From: Kitagawia praeruptora
Lineage: Eukaryota; Streptophyta; Magnoliopsida; Apiales; Apiaceae
Length of the DNA: 64,000 nt
Assembly (NCBI GenBank): GCA_037693485.1
Contig: CM075345.1
Coordinates: 106,324,001 to 106,388,000 of the forward strand
Direction: 5' to 3'
A program made the translations under genes and the position numbers. Below are positions 1 to 10,896 of the stretch, piece by piece (within the stretch, counting starts at the first letter, position 1; every line of letters begins with the position of its first letter). Below the pieces are notes generated by a model, which was given only the letters and a program-made list of their open reading frames with translations, was not told the origin of the DNA and ran no database searches.

Positions 1-2
1 AG

Positions 3-2437
3 GCTACTAGGAAGGATCATTTTCCTCTACCGTTCATTGATCAGATGCTGGACAGATTAGCTGGTCACGAGTACTACTATTTACTAGATGGGTATTCAGG
101 CTATAATCAGATTGCCATAGCTCCGGAAGATCAGGAAAAGACCACCTTCACTTGCCCGTTTGGCACTTTTGCTTTCCGACGGGTTTCTTTTGGTCTTTGT
201 GGTGCTCCAGCCACTTTCCAAAGATGCATGATGGCTATTTTTTTTATATGATTGGGATTAATGTGAAAGTCTTCATGGATGATTTCTCTGTGTTTGGGTC
301 TTCGTATGACGAATGTTTGCATAATCTGAGCATGGTGTTGAAACGGTGTGTCGAGACAAATCTAGTGCTCAACTGGGAGAAGTGCCACTTCATGGTACAG
401 GAAGGCATCATTCTAGGACACAAGGTGTCTAGAAAGGGTTTAGAAGTGGACAAGGCCAAGCTGGAGACAATCGAGAAACTTCCTACGCCTATCTCAGTCA
501 AGGGAATTCGCAGCTTTCTAGGACACGCCGGGTTCTATAGGCGTTTTATAAAGGATTTCTCTAAAATCACAAAGCCACTCTGCAGTCTACTAGAGAAGGA
601 TACTGCTTTTAAATTCACTGATGAATGCTTGAGAGCATTTGAGCATTTGAAAAAGAAGTTGACAACTACTCCAATCATTACGGCTCCTAACTGGGATGAG
701 CCATTCGAGATGATGTGTGACGCAAGTGATTTCGCCGTGGGCGTGGTTCTCGGGCAACGGAAGATGAAGGTGTTTCATGTGGTTTACTATGCTAGTAAGA
801 CCCTAAATGATGCACAGCTGAATTATACAACCACTGAAAAGGAACTTTTGGCAGTTGTCTACGGGTTCGAAAAATTCAGATCCTACTTGCTTGGTGCAAA
901 GGTCACGGTCTACACAGACCACGCAGCCATCAGATATTTACTCTCCAAAAAGGGTGCTAAACCCCGATTGATTCGATGGGTACTCTTGCTTCAGGAGTTC
1001 GAGCTAGAAATTAAAGAAAGAAAGGGGACTGAAAATCAAGTGGCTGACCATCTCTCAAGATTGGAGTGGGGCGAGGAAAATAAGAAGGATGAGACTCTCA
1101 TCAATGAACACTTTCCGGACGAGCAGTTGTTTCTTGTGCAAGGTGAAGTACCTTGGTTTGCTGACTTTGTGAATTATTTGGTGAGCAATGTAATCCCATC
1201 TGAATTCTCTTATGCTCAAAAGAAGAAATTTTTGCATGATGTGAAATGGTACCGTTGGGACGAGCCTTACTTGTTCAAGCAAGGACCGGATAAGCTTCTT
1301 CGGCGTTGTATTCCATATAGTGAGACGGAAGGAATATTGCGAGATTGTCATGACACTATCTATGGTGGACATTATGGTGGAGATAAGACCGCTGCTCGAG
1401 TGCTTCAAGCTGGATTTTTCTGGCCGACTCTATTCAAGGATGCTCATCAGTTCGTGATGAGATGTGATCGATGCCAAAGAGTTGGTAATATTTCGAGGAG
1501 GAACGAGATGCCTCTAAATAATATGCTTGAAGTGGAGGTTTTTGATGTTTGGGGGATCGACTTCATGGGACCTTTTGTTCCCTCATGCAACAACCAGTAC
1601 ATTCTTTTGGCAGTGGATTATGTATCCAAATGGGTTGAGGTGAAAGCTCTACCGACGAACGATGCTAAGGTAGTACTCAACTTTCTACACAAACAGATCT
1701 TCACTCGTTTTGGAACTCCTCGTGCTATTATCAGTGATGAAGGAACTCATTTTTGCAATCGCCAGTTTACAGCTTTATTAGCCAAGTATCGAGTATCTCA
1801 CCGCGTTGCAACAGCCTATCATCCTCAAACAAATGGGCAAGTCGAGGTTTCGAATCGAGAAATCAAAAGAATCTTGGAAAAGGTAGTGAATCCTTCGAGG
1901 AAAGATTGGTCCCTGAAATTAGATGAAGCCGTATGGGCCTACAGGACAGCGTATAAAACTCCTTTGGGAATGTCACCCTTCCAGTTGGTCTATGGGAAAG
2001 CGTGTCATTTGCCAGCGGAGCTTGAGCATAAGGCATACTGGGCCTTGCAGAAGTTGAACTTTGACATGAAGTTAGCTGGGGAGAAGCGGTTGTTGCAGTT
2101 AAATGAGTTGGAAGAATTCCGTTCTCAAGCCTATGAAAACTCGAAGATGTACAAGGAGAAAGTAAAGAAGTGGCACGACAGAAAACTAGTGCCCAAAACC
2201 TTTGAACCAGGCTAACTAGTACTTCTTTTCAACTCCCGGCTCAAACTCTTTCCGGGAAAGCTTAAATCAAGGTGGTCTGGTCCTTTCAAGGTGAAGACAG
2301 TGTTTCCACATGGAGCAGTGGAAATTTATGATAAATCACTTGACCAATCATTTAAAGTGAACGGTCAGAGGCTTAAGCACTATTTTGGTAGTACGGTGAA
2401 CCGTGAAGCGGTTACCGCTGTTCTTGCAACTACCTGA
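3..2437 (+). pseudogene. pol: Athila-like pol (RT, RNase H, integrase), frameshifted and interrupted
   Basis: The reading frame is open from base 3 (ATRKDHFPLPFIDQML). It shifts by one base near the T-run at 236-246 and continues to a TAA at 2213-2215, after which clear homology goes on to a TGA at 2435-2437. RT shows VFMDDFSVFG at about 276-305. RNase H shows CDASDFAVGVVLGQ near 718-755 and the TTTEKELLAVV and YTDHAAI blocks. Integrase shows the HHCC zinc site (GGHYGGD then CDRCQ, about 1365-1480) and the DDE triad in GIDFMGP, ISDEGTH and NGQVEVSNRE. It would copy and integrate the element in virus-like particles, but the two lesions should prevent a full product. The start lies outside the window. 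Confidence 0.9.
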
Positions 2438-3660
2438 TTCTCAGTGAAAACGTCGAGCTAATGACGTTAAACAAGCGCTTCTTGGGAGGCAACCCATGAA
2501 TATTGTATATAAATTCTACTCTGTATACCTCTGTATAGTTGGATTTATTCCCACTTAATGCAATGATGTGCTTGCAAATGTTGACATGTTCAGAAAGGGT
2601 AAAAGGCTTGGAGATTCTTGTTTAGGGAGCAACGTGACTCGATCATGCAGCCAACATTCTGTTGTGGAATGCCCCTTCAGCACAAACTCTTGTGTTTCTA
2701 ATCTTTCAGCCATCTAGCATGATTCTGCAAATCTGTAGCATGATCACGCAGCTCTACTTGTAAGCTACTGTGATGTTTTGTTTCTTTGGCATGAGTATGA
2801 AGATCCTAGCGTGTTCTGACGCATCAGTAGCAGCACTCTCACACTTCGTTATAGCACTCTCACGCGGCCAATCTATAAGCTATTGATGTTTTTTGGTGTT
2901 TTGGCATGATCACATTGAATTCAAACATGCTCATGTATTGTTGATTTAATTTGAGCATCGTCATGCTTCTAAATGGCGTCCTCACGCTATCTTATCTGCA
3001 ACTACTGTGATTTTTCAACACTTTAGCATGATCATGCAAGCTCTTGGCATGATCATGTTGTTCTTCTAAAAAGCTACTGCCACATTTTGTCAATTTGACA
3101 TGAGGAAGTGGATCTCCTGCATGCTCATGCACATCACTAGACGCTGTCAGGCGTCTGTTCTTTTTTGGGTTTTTGGCATGATCAAGAGGACATCTGGCAT
3201 GCTCATGTACACGTTGTCCAGCGCGTTCTACATCTACTGGTCGTATTGAGAAATATAGCATGATCATGCTATTTCCTAGCATGTTCATGCGCATGGAGAG
3301 CTTATGTATGTACATGTTGCACCCTACTTCTTTGCCAGAGCAGCAGCAGTTGATGTTGCCTGTCTTGTTCCCTCTGAGAGATATGTGTTCCGATCTGTAA
3401 TCGGCAATAGCTAATGCTTGAATTGGAAAAATGACTTAACAGCTGGACTGACTTCAGAAGATACGGCTACTGGATAGTCCTAGCATGTGCATGCATTCAC
3501 GCAGCAAGTCGAAACTCACAGTCTGGTGGTTTTCAGTGTTTTCGCATGATCATGCGATTGCTCGAGGCATGATCATGTCTCTATTCTGGTTTATTTTGGG
3601 GTTTTAGCATGACCATGCCAACCCTAGCATGAACATGCCAAATATATATGCTGCAGCAGG
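2438..3660 (+). repeat. Post-pol region with about 19 copies of a GCATGATCATGC-like palindrome
   Basis: This stretch between pol and the 3' end has no credible ORF. It contains about 19 matches to GCATGNTCATGY; the perfect 12-bp palindrome GCATGATCATGC occurs at about 3027-3038, 3257-3268 and 3544-3555. Copies often follow a T/G-rich lead-in such as GCTACTGTGATNTTTT at about 2763, 2878, 2999 and 3070, so the block looks like a decayed tandem array with a unit of roughly 70-120 bp. Tandem repeats in the 3' untranslated region are known for Athila/Tat/Ogre elements. The motif contains CATG cores, but no binding factor can be claimed. Confidence 0.75.
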
Positions 3661-3874
3661 AATTTATCTGGGCTTCAGAATTTTACTGGGCTTCAGGGCC
3701 TCGCGTAGTCGATCTAAAAAAAAAAATTATGCTCGGATATATGACAGGAGATCAACGTATACATACGCTGCAGCAATACATGATAACACATACATCAGAC
3801 GTACACCATCCACCAGAAGTCTTGCCATCTCTACAAACCCTAGTAACGTGATTGCGTAATTGAGATTGAAAATT

Positions 3875-4120
3875 ATGAAGACACGTGTTCCAACTGGTTC
3901 TAAACGAAAAGCGACACTTATGGACAAATCGCAGGCCAATGGTTCTAAACAGAAAAAGCAATTGGTTTTATCATCACGGAAGGAAAAGCAAGGGGCAACA
4001 TCTGTTTTGCCTGGTGCAAGGGGCGGCACATTGTTCTTAGGGGAGTATTTTAACCTTTCTTTGTACATTTTTTATTTTTATTTTTATTTTATTTTTGTAT
4101 TTGTTTTTAGGATCTTTTAG
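3875..4120 (+). CDS. Small Lys-rich ORF in the Athila 3' region, doubtful
   Basis: The ATG at 3875 opens an 81-residue frame beginning MKTRVPTGSKRKA, with a basic Lys/Arg/Gln-rich first half and a Phe/Tyr-rich tail translated from a TTTTATTTT run. It might be the remnant of an N-terminus of an element-encoded protein, since the basic start resembles such leaders. The tail is clearly low-complexity DNA. I do not recognise it and consider a chance ORF more likely. Confidence 0.2.
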   Translation: MKTRVPTGSKRKATLMDKSQANGSKQKKQLVLSSRKEKQGATSVLPGARGGTLFLGEYFNLSLYIFYFYFYFIFVFVFRIF

Positions 4121-4555
4121 TTGTATATATTATATATTTATTCATTGAGGACAATGAACCGCTTAAGTGTGGGGATATGTTCTTAATGTATTAAAAAAAA
4201 TCCAAAAAAATTATATATGATAAAAAATCCAAAAAAAAAAAATAATAATAAATAAATTTTGTACATAATTGTCATGTCAAAAGCATGTTAGCAAGGATAA
4301 GTACACATTTTGTAGACTAATTTTGCATGATTAATTCTGAGTGTTGTATCATAGAATAAAAATCATTTGTTGCTTGATAATTCCTTGTGTGTGCTTTCGA
4401 AAATTTAAAAACTTGAGATGCTTCTTAGTCAAATTTAGTGAGTCGAGCATGCTTTCACCTTGTGAGATTTTGAGCCTAATTAAGGATTGATACATTTTAT
4501 ATCAATCGAATTTCTTTGTTGTGTGTTGTTCGTCAATTAGCATTGCTCTAGAACT
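4121..4555 (+). other. Athila 3' untranslated segment before the element A insertion
   Basis: No gene is visible. A string GAGGACAATG followed by TTAAGTGTGGGGATATG (about 4146-4180) resembles the Athila G-rich block repeated later at 18186-18217. A-rich runs follow at 4192-4250. The segment ends at the TGTTT target site of element A. Confidence 0.5.
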
Positions 4556-4560
4556 TGTTT
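4556..4560. repeat. Target-site duplication TGTTT of element A (left)
   Basis: The 5 bp directly before the left LTR match 17053-17057 directly after the right LTR. Removing the element rejoins Athila sequence. Confidence 0.9.
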
Positions 4561-5076
4561 TGTTAGGTCGAATTCACAATAGTTAATCAAATACTGTATG
4601 AGTAACTTAACAAGAACACACTGTTTAATACTTAAAGACTTTTTGGAATTAACAATTCCTCTCTCAGTGATGTAAAATATCACAGAGAGCTGCTTAGGTT
4701 ACAATCAATGAATTTCTCAATGTTCGATTCCCTTCTAGGGTTAACCTAACTGTATTTATAAAACATACAGCTTCGTACAATCAGTAATTGATTCTCCTAT
4801 AATTAAGCTATACAATTGATATCAATCACGATTGCTTCAAGTCTTCTAAGTTAACTCAATCTCTTTGACAGCTTTCCAATCTTCAAAGATATTGCTTCCA
4901 AATTTATCCTGTATCAATCTTCAAACACTGTTGACTCTTCAGACAATACCGCTACAGAGTTTAACAATCTCTGTTGCGCTTCCAGTCAGTGTTTAACTAA
5001 ACTCTGACTGCTTCCAGCTAAACTCTGTTTTGTCACTATAGCTTCCAAACACTGTTCTCATCAATCATTTCTAACA
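4561..5076 (-). repeat. Element A 3' LTR
   Basis: It starts TGTTAGGTCG and ends TTTCTAACA in the + direction. It pairs with 16537-17052 at the same length. It carries a cluster of CAGAGTTT/AAACTCTG and CAGTGTTT/AAACACTG motifs at about 4920-5062. Confidence 0.95.
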
Positions 5077-5090
5077 ATCTCCCCCAACTT
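5077..5090 (-). promoter_or_regulatory. Element A polypurine tract
   Basis: On the minus strand the bases just before the 3' LTR read AAGTTGGGGGAGAT, the plus-strand DNA primer site for reverse transcription. The same G5AG core recurs inside the ORFs of this element. Confidence 0.85.
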
Positions 5091-5211
5091 GTCCATTAGC
5101 AAGAATGTACAAGTTTACAATAAATGATGATGTCAAAACAATTACAAAGTTTACAGTGTTTAATATACAAACAGAGTTTAAACTTTTACTTAACAAACTT
5201 ACAACTTTTGT

Positions 5212-5655
5212 CTACCTAACTTCCTCAAGATCTGGAGCTGTTCTGAGATAATCAATCAACAATCTTCTCTCAGCATGTTCAAGTTCAATCTCCATAGCTT
5301 CCTTGATCTCTCTTAAATCTGGATCATTTTCATCAGTTTGAAAAATAGCAGCTCTGAGATCATAGATCTTGTTTCTTCTCATTTCATTTCCCAACCTGAT
5401 GTACTTCACTTCTTCATACTTTACATTGAAATCCAGAACAGTAATTCCAAGATCAGTCTTCAGCTTTGAAGTCCCCTTCTCCATTTCTATCAGATTGCCA
5501 TTCCAATCTCTGTACTTAGGAACATATCTTTCAGCAGACTTTGATCCTGTAACAACTTTAGCTTTCTGCATATACCCCCTTATAGAATTAGCAATAAGCT
5601 CTTGTTTGACGATTTCTAACTCTGAAGATATGCAAGACATACTGAAGTTCCTCAA
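5212..5655 (-). pseudogene. C-terminal part of the element A env-like ORF, in a shifted frame
   Basis: This 147-codon frame overlaps the end of the 1093-codon ORF and is shifted by one base relative to it. It ends RLLIDYLRTAPDLEEVR and is charged and helical in look, and I read it as the natural C-terminus of the same protein. The long frame is coherent up to about FEELQYVLHIF and this frame is coherent from about SSELEIVKQE, so the break lies near 5600-5640. A single indel explains it. Programmed frameshifting is possible, but no slippery heptamer stands out. The function of this domain is unknown. Confidence 0.55.
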
Positions 5656-8600
5656 ATAATTTTAACTTGATTGCTTCTTCATTCACTCTATACACTGACC
5701 CATCTGCCATAAAGTATAACAGAAAGTGAATGTCTAAGCTCCTTTGACGAACTAGCTGAACTGACTCCAACTTGTCTAGATTTTCTTGAGTAATACCAGA
5801 ACCAAGAGATACAAGTGCAGAGGGATCTCTTGGACTGTTACTAAATCTCAAATCTCTTTTTGAACCTAAGCCAGAAGTATTCCTGCCTGGTGGTTTTCCT
5901 GAACATGCAATATTATGTTGATATCCACCAGTCACTCCTGCTTCTTCTTGCACTGGAATCTTTGGCCTTGAAAAACCAGGTAAGGGTTTACTTTGTGTCT
6001 GTACAACTTGTGTGGCAACAGAGGTTGTAACAATCATTTTGCCCTTGTTCTCCTCATTCATTATCCCTTTTAACTTTAATTTAGCATCAAGAGAAGACTT
6101 TCTGATCAACTTTTCTTTATCTTCTTCTTCTTCTTCTTGAATGCCAGTTAACTTCTCTTTGATTTCAATGCCTTTAAGAACAGGCTTTGCAGTTTTAACC
6201 ATTTTCTCTCTCTTCTTCAACTTATCAGACTTTAAAGCCTTCAAATGCTTTTCTTGTAAACTTTTCTCTTCAGCTTTAGCATCTTCTAAAGTAACTCCTT
6301 CTACATTCTCTTCAATAAAAAGCTTAACAGCTAACTCCTCATCAGTCTTTGGATTTGATATTAATTCCAAACTCTTGGTTTTTGAAGTACCTTGAGTTTC
6401 AGTGTTTATTCCAACAGACTGTGACTTAAGAGATTTGCCAGATCTCAGAGTTTGCCTTTCAGAGTTTAAAACCTTACTCTTATCACTTGCCCCTCCATCT
6501 CCAGCATCATCCTTTTGAGACAGAGTTTGAGAAACTTTGCATTTAGACTTAGCAACTCTCTCCCCCTTTTTGACATCATCAGGAATGAGTATAGATGTAA
6601 TGAGCTCCAAAGAGTTAGCAATGGAATCAACCTTAGCCAACAAAGTAGCTTGATTTTCTTCAACCTTTCCTAGCCTGGCAAAGAGAGTATCTTGAACTTT
6701 AGAAAGCTGTGCAGCTTTGATTTTTGACTCTCTTTCCATCTTCAGTTCTCTTGACTGTATCTCTGTCTTCAAAGAAGTAATTTCTTGCTTTGTATCAGCA
6801 AAATTTCCATCCAGAGTTTTGACTTGTACCACAGTTGCTTTTAAGCATGATAAAATCTCTGGATTTGAAATTTGACTAGCAGTCTGCTTAACAAAATCAG
6901 CTGCTCTCCCTTTTGGAAAAATACAGTCTTGTTTATACCAATTAGCAGCAGATTTAGCAAGATACTCTTCTTCAATTGTATGAGATGGACAAGGCTGATC
7001 AAAAGATTTATGCTTATTATCAGTCTGTGCTGGTGCACTCAGAAAAGAATCAGAGTTTGCACTGCTGTCAGATTCATCTTCAGCACTTGCATCATTAGCT
7101 TGAGCATCTTTTAAAGACCCACTGTGCTGAGCTGTGTCAGCCACAGTTTTTGTAACAACTTCTGCAACCTTTTCAATATTATCCTCATGTTGCACAGGCT
7201 CTGCAACAGAGTTTGTATTTGTTGCTTCATCTTGCATAGGTTCAACAGAGTTTGCATCTTTAGTTACTTGATCAACCTCATCACCCTTGTCAGGAATTTG
7301 ATAACCCTCAGAGATTAACTCTGTATGTGATGCTACAGGCTGAACAGCTGTACCAGTTGCTTCAGAATGAACAACAGGTGAGATAGGATCAAGAATTGAA
7401 TCAAGAACATCATTCACTGGTGAAAAACCATCTCTGTGATCCTCTTCTACAGGCATATTATCCTCTGTAGGTATTTCAACATTGACAGTATCCTCTGCAG
7501 GCATTTCAACCTCTGCAGGAATTGCAACATTGACATCCACAATATCCTCTGCAGGCATTTCAACCTCTGCAGGTATAGCAACATTCTCTACAACCTCAAC
7601 AGTAAGTGTTTGTTGTGAAACCACCTCTGGAGCATCAACAACATTCTCATCATCTGAATCTGAAAGAATTAATCTTCTCTTCTTAACTTGAGGCACTACA
7701 ATCTCCTCTTCATCTTCACTAGAGCTCTCCTTAGGTGGTGAAAGTGAAGGTCTGTTTGCCTTTTGTTTCATTCTTCTAGTATAAACAGCTCCAGGTGATG
7801 TCTGTTTAGCCTTTGAGTGTTTAGTGTTTTGGGCGGTGTGTATTTTTCTTTTTGATTTGGATTTGGGTTGTTCAGTAGATGCTGGCTCAGAGGTTAAGGT
7901 TTCAGAGTTTAGTGGTGGAGAGTTTATTGTTGGAGAGTTTAAGGTTTCAGAGTTTATGTGTTCTTGTTGTGGTTGATGAGATGTAGTAGGTACAGTGGTT
8001 GTGGGTGTTGTGGGTGTTGGTTCAGAATTTATGGTGTCTAATGGTTCAGGCATGTGATGTGGTGATTGAGAATCTTGAGGTTGGTTTACATAGTTCTGTA
8101 AGGCTAGTGGCATAAACATATCAGGTATGTGCTGTTTAGTAACATCTTTGTTTGTCAAATCAGAAAACATTCTTTTAGCAACTTGAAAAGGCTGAATCAC
8201 ATCAGCTTCATCAATTGGAATGTTAGGCACACAAGCAGTAAATAGCATTTGACAAAAACGAGCAAAATAAACAGAAGTAGGCTCAGACAAACGCTCTCCC
8301 AGATTCATTAGCACTAGTCTACCAAAATCGAAATTACCTCCATATAGTAGAGCATGACCAATTTGGAGAGTGTCAAGAGGAAGTGCATCCCAGTTTGTTG
8401 TCTTCTTTCCAAAAGCCCTTGTAATACAGTCGAAAAAGAAACTCCATTCCTTTCTCAAAAGTGGTCTTCTCAAAGATCCAATCTTATTCAAATCTCCTGC
8501 ACAGCCAATTTGCTGCAACATTGTCCTCAAACGATCATGACCAACAACACTGTAAGAGGTGTGTGTCTCAAAATCCAGAGCATCCCTAACCGTAGTTGGA

Positions 8601-8869
8601 GTAATGATATACTCTGATTCAGCATGAGTGAAAGTGATTGTTGGAGTGCCAGATTCTTCTCCATCATCATACACAGAGTTTGTCCAAAAGGTAGCGATTT
8701 GTGAAGCAGAGAGTATTGGTGGTGCAGTTAACGCCTTCCCTATTTCAGAGTCTTTCAAGAAATTTTGAAACAGATGAAACGCCTCTGGAGCATTTGCATT
8801 TTCCATTGGTGCTGCATAGTTACTAGGAAGAAACACTAATCCTGCTGCATCAAACGCTTTGGTTGCCAT
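5588..8869 (-). CDS. Element A env-like ORF (third Sirevirus ORF), 1093 codons
   Basis: The ATG at 8869 starts MATKAFDAAGLVF. Residues about 1-260 form a globular domain with the block LRKEWSFFFDCITRAF and a later FARFCQMLF block, shared in pattern with the ORFs of elements B, C and D. A long Ser/Thr/Pro-rich and acidic linker follows, with a basic KKRRLILSDSDDEN cluster that could be a nuclear signal. It contains a tandem protein repeat around AIPAEVEMPAED. A coiled-coil segment (VEENQATLLAKVDSI) and DVKKGE come next, then a Lys/Glu-rich region. Such ORFs are called env-like in Sireviruses such as SIRE1, but no signal peptide or clear membrane anchor is visible here, so an envelope role is unproven. 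The ORF starts 2 kb after pol, so it probably needs its own or a spliced RNA. Confidence 0.8.
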   Translation of the reverse strand: MATKAFDAAGLVFLPSNYAAPMENANAPEAFHLFQNFLKDSEIGKALTAPPILSASQIATFWTNSVYDDGEESGTPTITFTHAESEYIITPTTVRDALDFETHTSYSVVGHDRLRTMLQQIGCAGDLNKIGSLRRPLLRKEWSFFFDCITRAFGKKTTNWDALPLDTLQIGHALLYGGNFDFGRLVLMNLGERLSEPTSVYFARFCQMLFTACVPNIPIDEADVIQPFQVAKRMFSDLTNKDVTKQHIPDMFMPLALQNYVNQPQDSQSPHHMPEPLDTINSEPTPTTPTTTVPTTSHQPQQEHINSETLNSPTINSPPLNSETLTSEPASTEQPKSKSKRKIHTAQNTKHSKAKQTSPGAVYTRRMKQKANRPSLSPPKESSSEDEEEIVVPQVKKRRLILSDSDDENVVDAPEVVSQQTLTVEVVENVAIPAEVEMPAEDIVDVNVAIPAEVEMPAEDTVNVEIPTEDNMPVEEDHRDGFSPVNDVLDSILDPISPVVHSEATGTAVQPVASHTELISEGYQIPDKGDEVDQVTKDANSVEPMQDEATNTNSVAEPVQHEDNIEKVAEVVTKTVADTAQHSGSLKDAQANDASAEDESDSSANSDSFLSAPAQTDNKHKSFDQPCPSHTIEEEYLAKSAANWYKQDCIFPKGRAADFVKQTASQISNPEILSCLKATVVQVKTLDGNFADTKQEITSLKTEIQSRELKMERESKIKAAQLSKVQDTLFARLGKVEENQATLLAKVDSIANSLELITSILIPDDVKKGERVAKSKCKVSQTLSQKDDAGDGGASDKSKVLNSERQTLRSGKSLKSQSVGINTETQGTSKTKSLELISNPKTDEELAVKLFIEENVEGVTLEDAKAEEKSLQEKHLKALKSDKLKKREKMVKTAKPVLKGIEIKEKLTGIQEEEEEDKEKLIRKSSLDAKLKLKGIMNEENKGKMIVTTSVATQVVQTQSKPLPGFSRPKIPVQEEAGVTGGYQHNIACSGKPPGRNTSGLGSKRDLRFSNSPRDPSALVSLGSGITQENLDKLESVQLVRQRSLDIHFLLYFMADGSVYRVNEEAIKLKLFEELQYVLHIFRVRNRQTRAYC

Positions 8870-10896
8870 TAGAAGATATGATATGAAGATATTTAGAGAA
8901 AAGATGTATATGCACTGTAAGTGTTTATCAAAATGTGAGTGAGAATGAATGAGAATTTTGAAAGTGAATGAATATGCAAGTAACTGTGAGTGGGTGAATA
9001 TGAATAGATGTGAAGTGAGAAAACAAAAACGATTAGAGTAAAACTAAAACTCAATCGTTTATTCAATAAAAGCGCGCAACTGATTGTAGAGTAATGTGTG
9101 AGTGGGACACCATCATGGGACACGTGTCAAACAACCAATGGATCACTTAATAATTACCGCTGTCATTCCTATAATCACGACACTTTGACATATTTACACT
9201 AATTAACAGTTGTCAACTACCCCAATTACTCCAAAATAGTCAAATCATCTCAATGAAACTGTACCTTTGAGTATTTAACACAACTCAACAGTGTTTATCA
9301 ATTTTCCAACTTTATCACTAACAACCCTTTCAAAAATTGCACAGTTGTGAATATGAGTGTGTGTGAAGCAGAGTTTACCATAATCAATTTTTAGAGCATC
9401 TAATATTTCATAAAATCCATAACAATAATCAATAAACACTGAATGCACAAACTCTCATATTAAACACTGATTGTTTGATGAATGCTAAACTCTGTAGTTA
9501 CTGTAATACAGAAATCTGAAAACTTCTATTCCCTTTGATGTCCATGATTATCCAAGTAAGCACACAGTCTTTAAAGACAAAAAGATCAAGAGATAGAAAT
9601 CAGAGCATCATTCAGTGAATAACAGTCATGAATTTGATAAACTCACAAACTCTCAAAGCACACAAGTGTTTAGGTGAAGTGTTTACACTCACATTCAATC
9701 AGAAATAGCAGAATCTACCATATGCTTGAATGTCCACCAAATCTACACTACTTTGAGTACATGTATTCACAAATCAAAAGGACTTTATTCAAGGTTGTAA
9801 TGGAGTAATGGAGTAAGATCAAACAGATGAGTAGATATGTTTTATTCATGAGTGAATTTCAAGCTGAACATTTTAATAGAGAAAAGTGTTCAGTCACACT
9901 GTTAGTACTTATTTGTACAAGATCAGTATATATGCCCTTTTTTTTTTTTATTTAGCATATATACTGAGTAAACTTTACTTTTCTTGAGAAACACTCATCT
10001 GCTTGATTTTTTTTTCAAAAGAATATAACTGCTCTTAATACTTCAGAGTATAAGAAAAATGAGCAGTTAATTAGGCTCAAAGGGGTTTACTAAGGGTGGT
10101 ATTTATGAACAGTGTTTGTACAGTGTTTGAACAGTGTTCAAAAGAATTTTGAACAGTGTTTGAAGGAATGGTAAATCCTATTGCCTTTATCATTTTCATG
10201 CACACACATATCATGTAGTCTCAAGAAGGTTTAATACAAGTTCTAGAGAAACATACTTCCTGATGAATATCACACAACAATAAATACTGATTGATAGAAA
10301 ATGTATCAATCACTGATTTGGCTCAAACTCTCACAGGGTGTAGACATGAATCTGAACTCACCAAACTAATCAATGACACATCTCAAGTTTTATGGTTTTC
10401 ACAAGTACAAACAAGGAATTATCAGGAACCATACCTTTGGAAACAGAATGTCACTAATCAGAGTTTAGAGTTCATCAATAACCAAAATTATTTATGAGAG
10501 GCAATGCACACAATATTCATAAACTCAGAGTTTAGGACTAAATAAACTAAGAGATGCTATAAATATGAAACAGTATCATGCTGTGTTGATTTACTGCACA
10601 AAGTCTGATTAGATTACAGTGAATCAGAAAGAATCATGATTTAATTACTGAGAATCATGCTTCATACATTTTTCTTCATTGGTATTTTCATTTAGACAAT
10701 AATCAATTCTGAATTCACTGAGTGTATCCAACATGTTAACAGTATTTAACAGACAGACATGCTGACAGAGTTTAACAAGTTTTAAACATTAACATGCAGA
10801 ACAGAGTTTAATACTAAGGTTCACATAGCACTTACCAATTTGCAGAAACATGAGCAATTTATTTTAGAGATAAGTCTTTGAGTCTAACCAACATCT
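8870..10896 (-). other. Spacer between pol and env-like ORF of element A
   Basis: Two kilobases without a credible ORF. The sequence is AT-rich and carries repeated CAGTGTTT/AAACACTG and CAGAGTTT/AAACTCTG motifs, densest at about 10108-10160. Poly-T tracts lie near 9940 and 10007. It could hold a promoter or splice acceptor for the env-like ORF, but none is evident. Confidence 0.6.

Noticed and set aside
2992..3315. 107-codon minus-strand ORF in the Athila 3' region
   Set aside because: It translates the GCATGATCATGC repeats (His/Ala/Glu-rich) and has no independent support.
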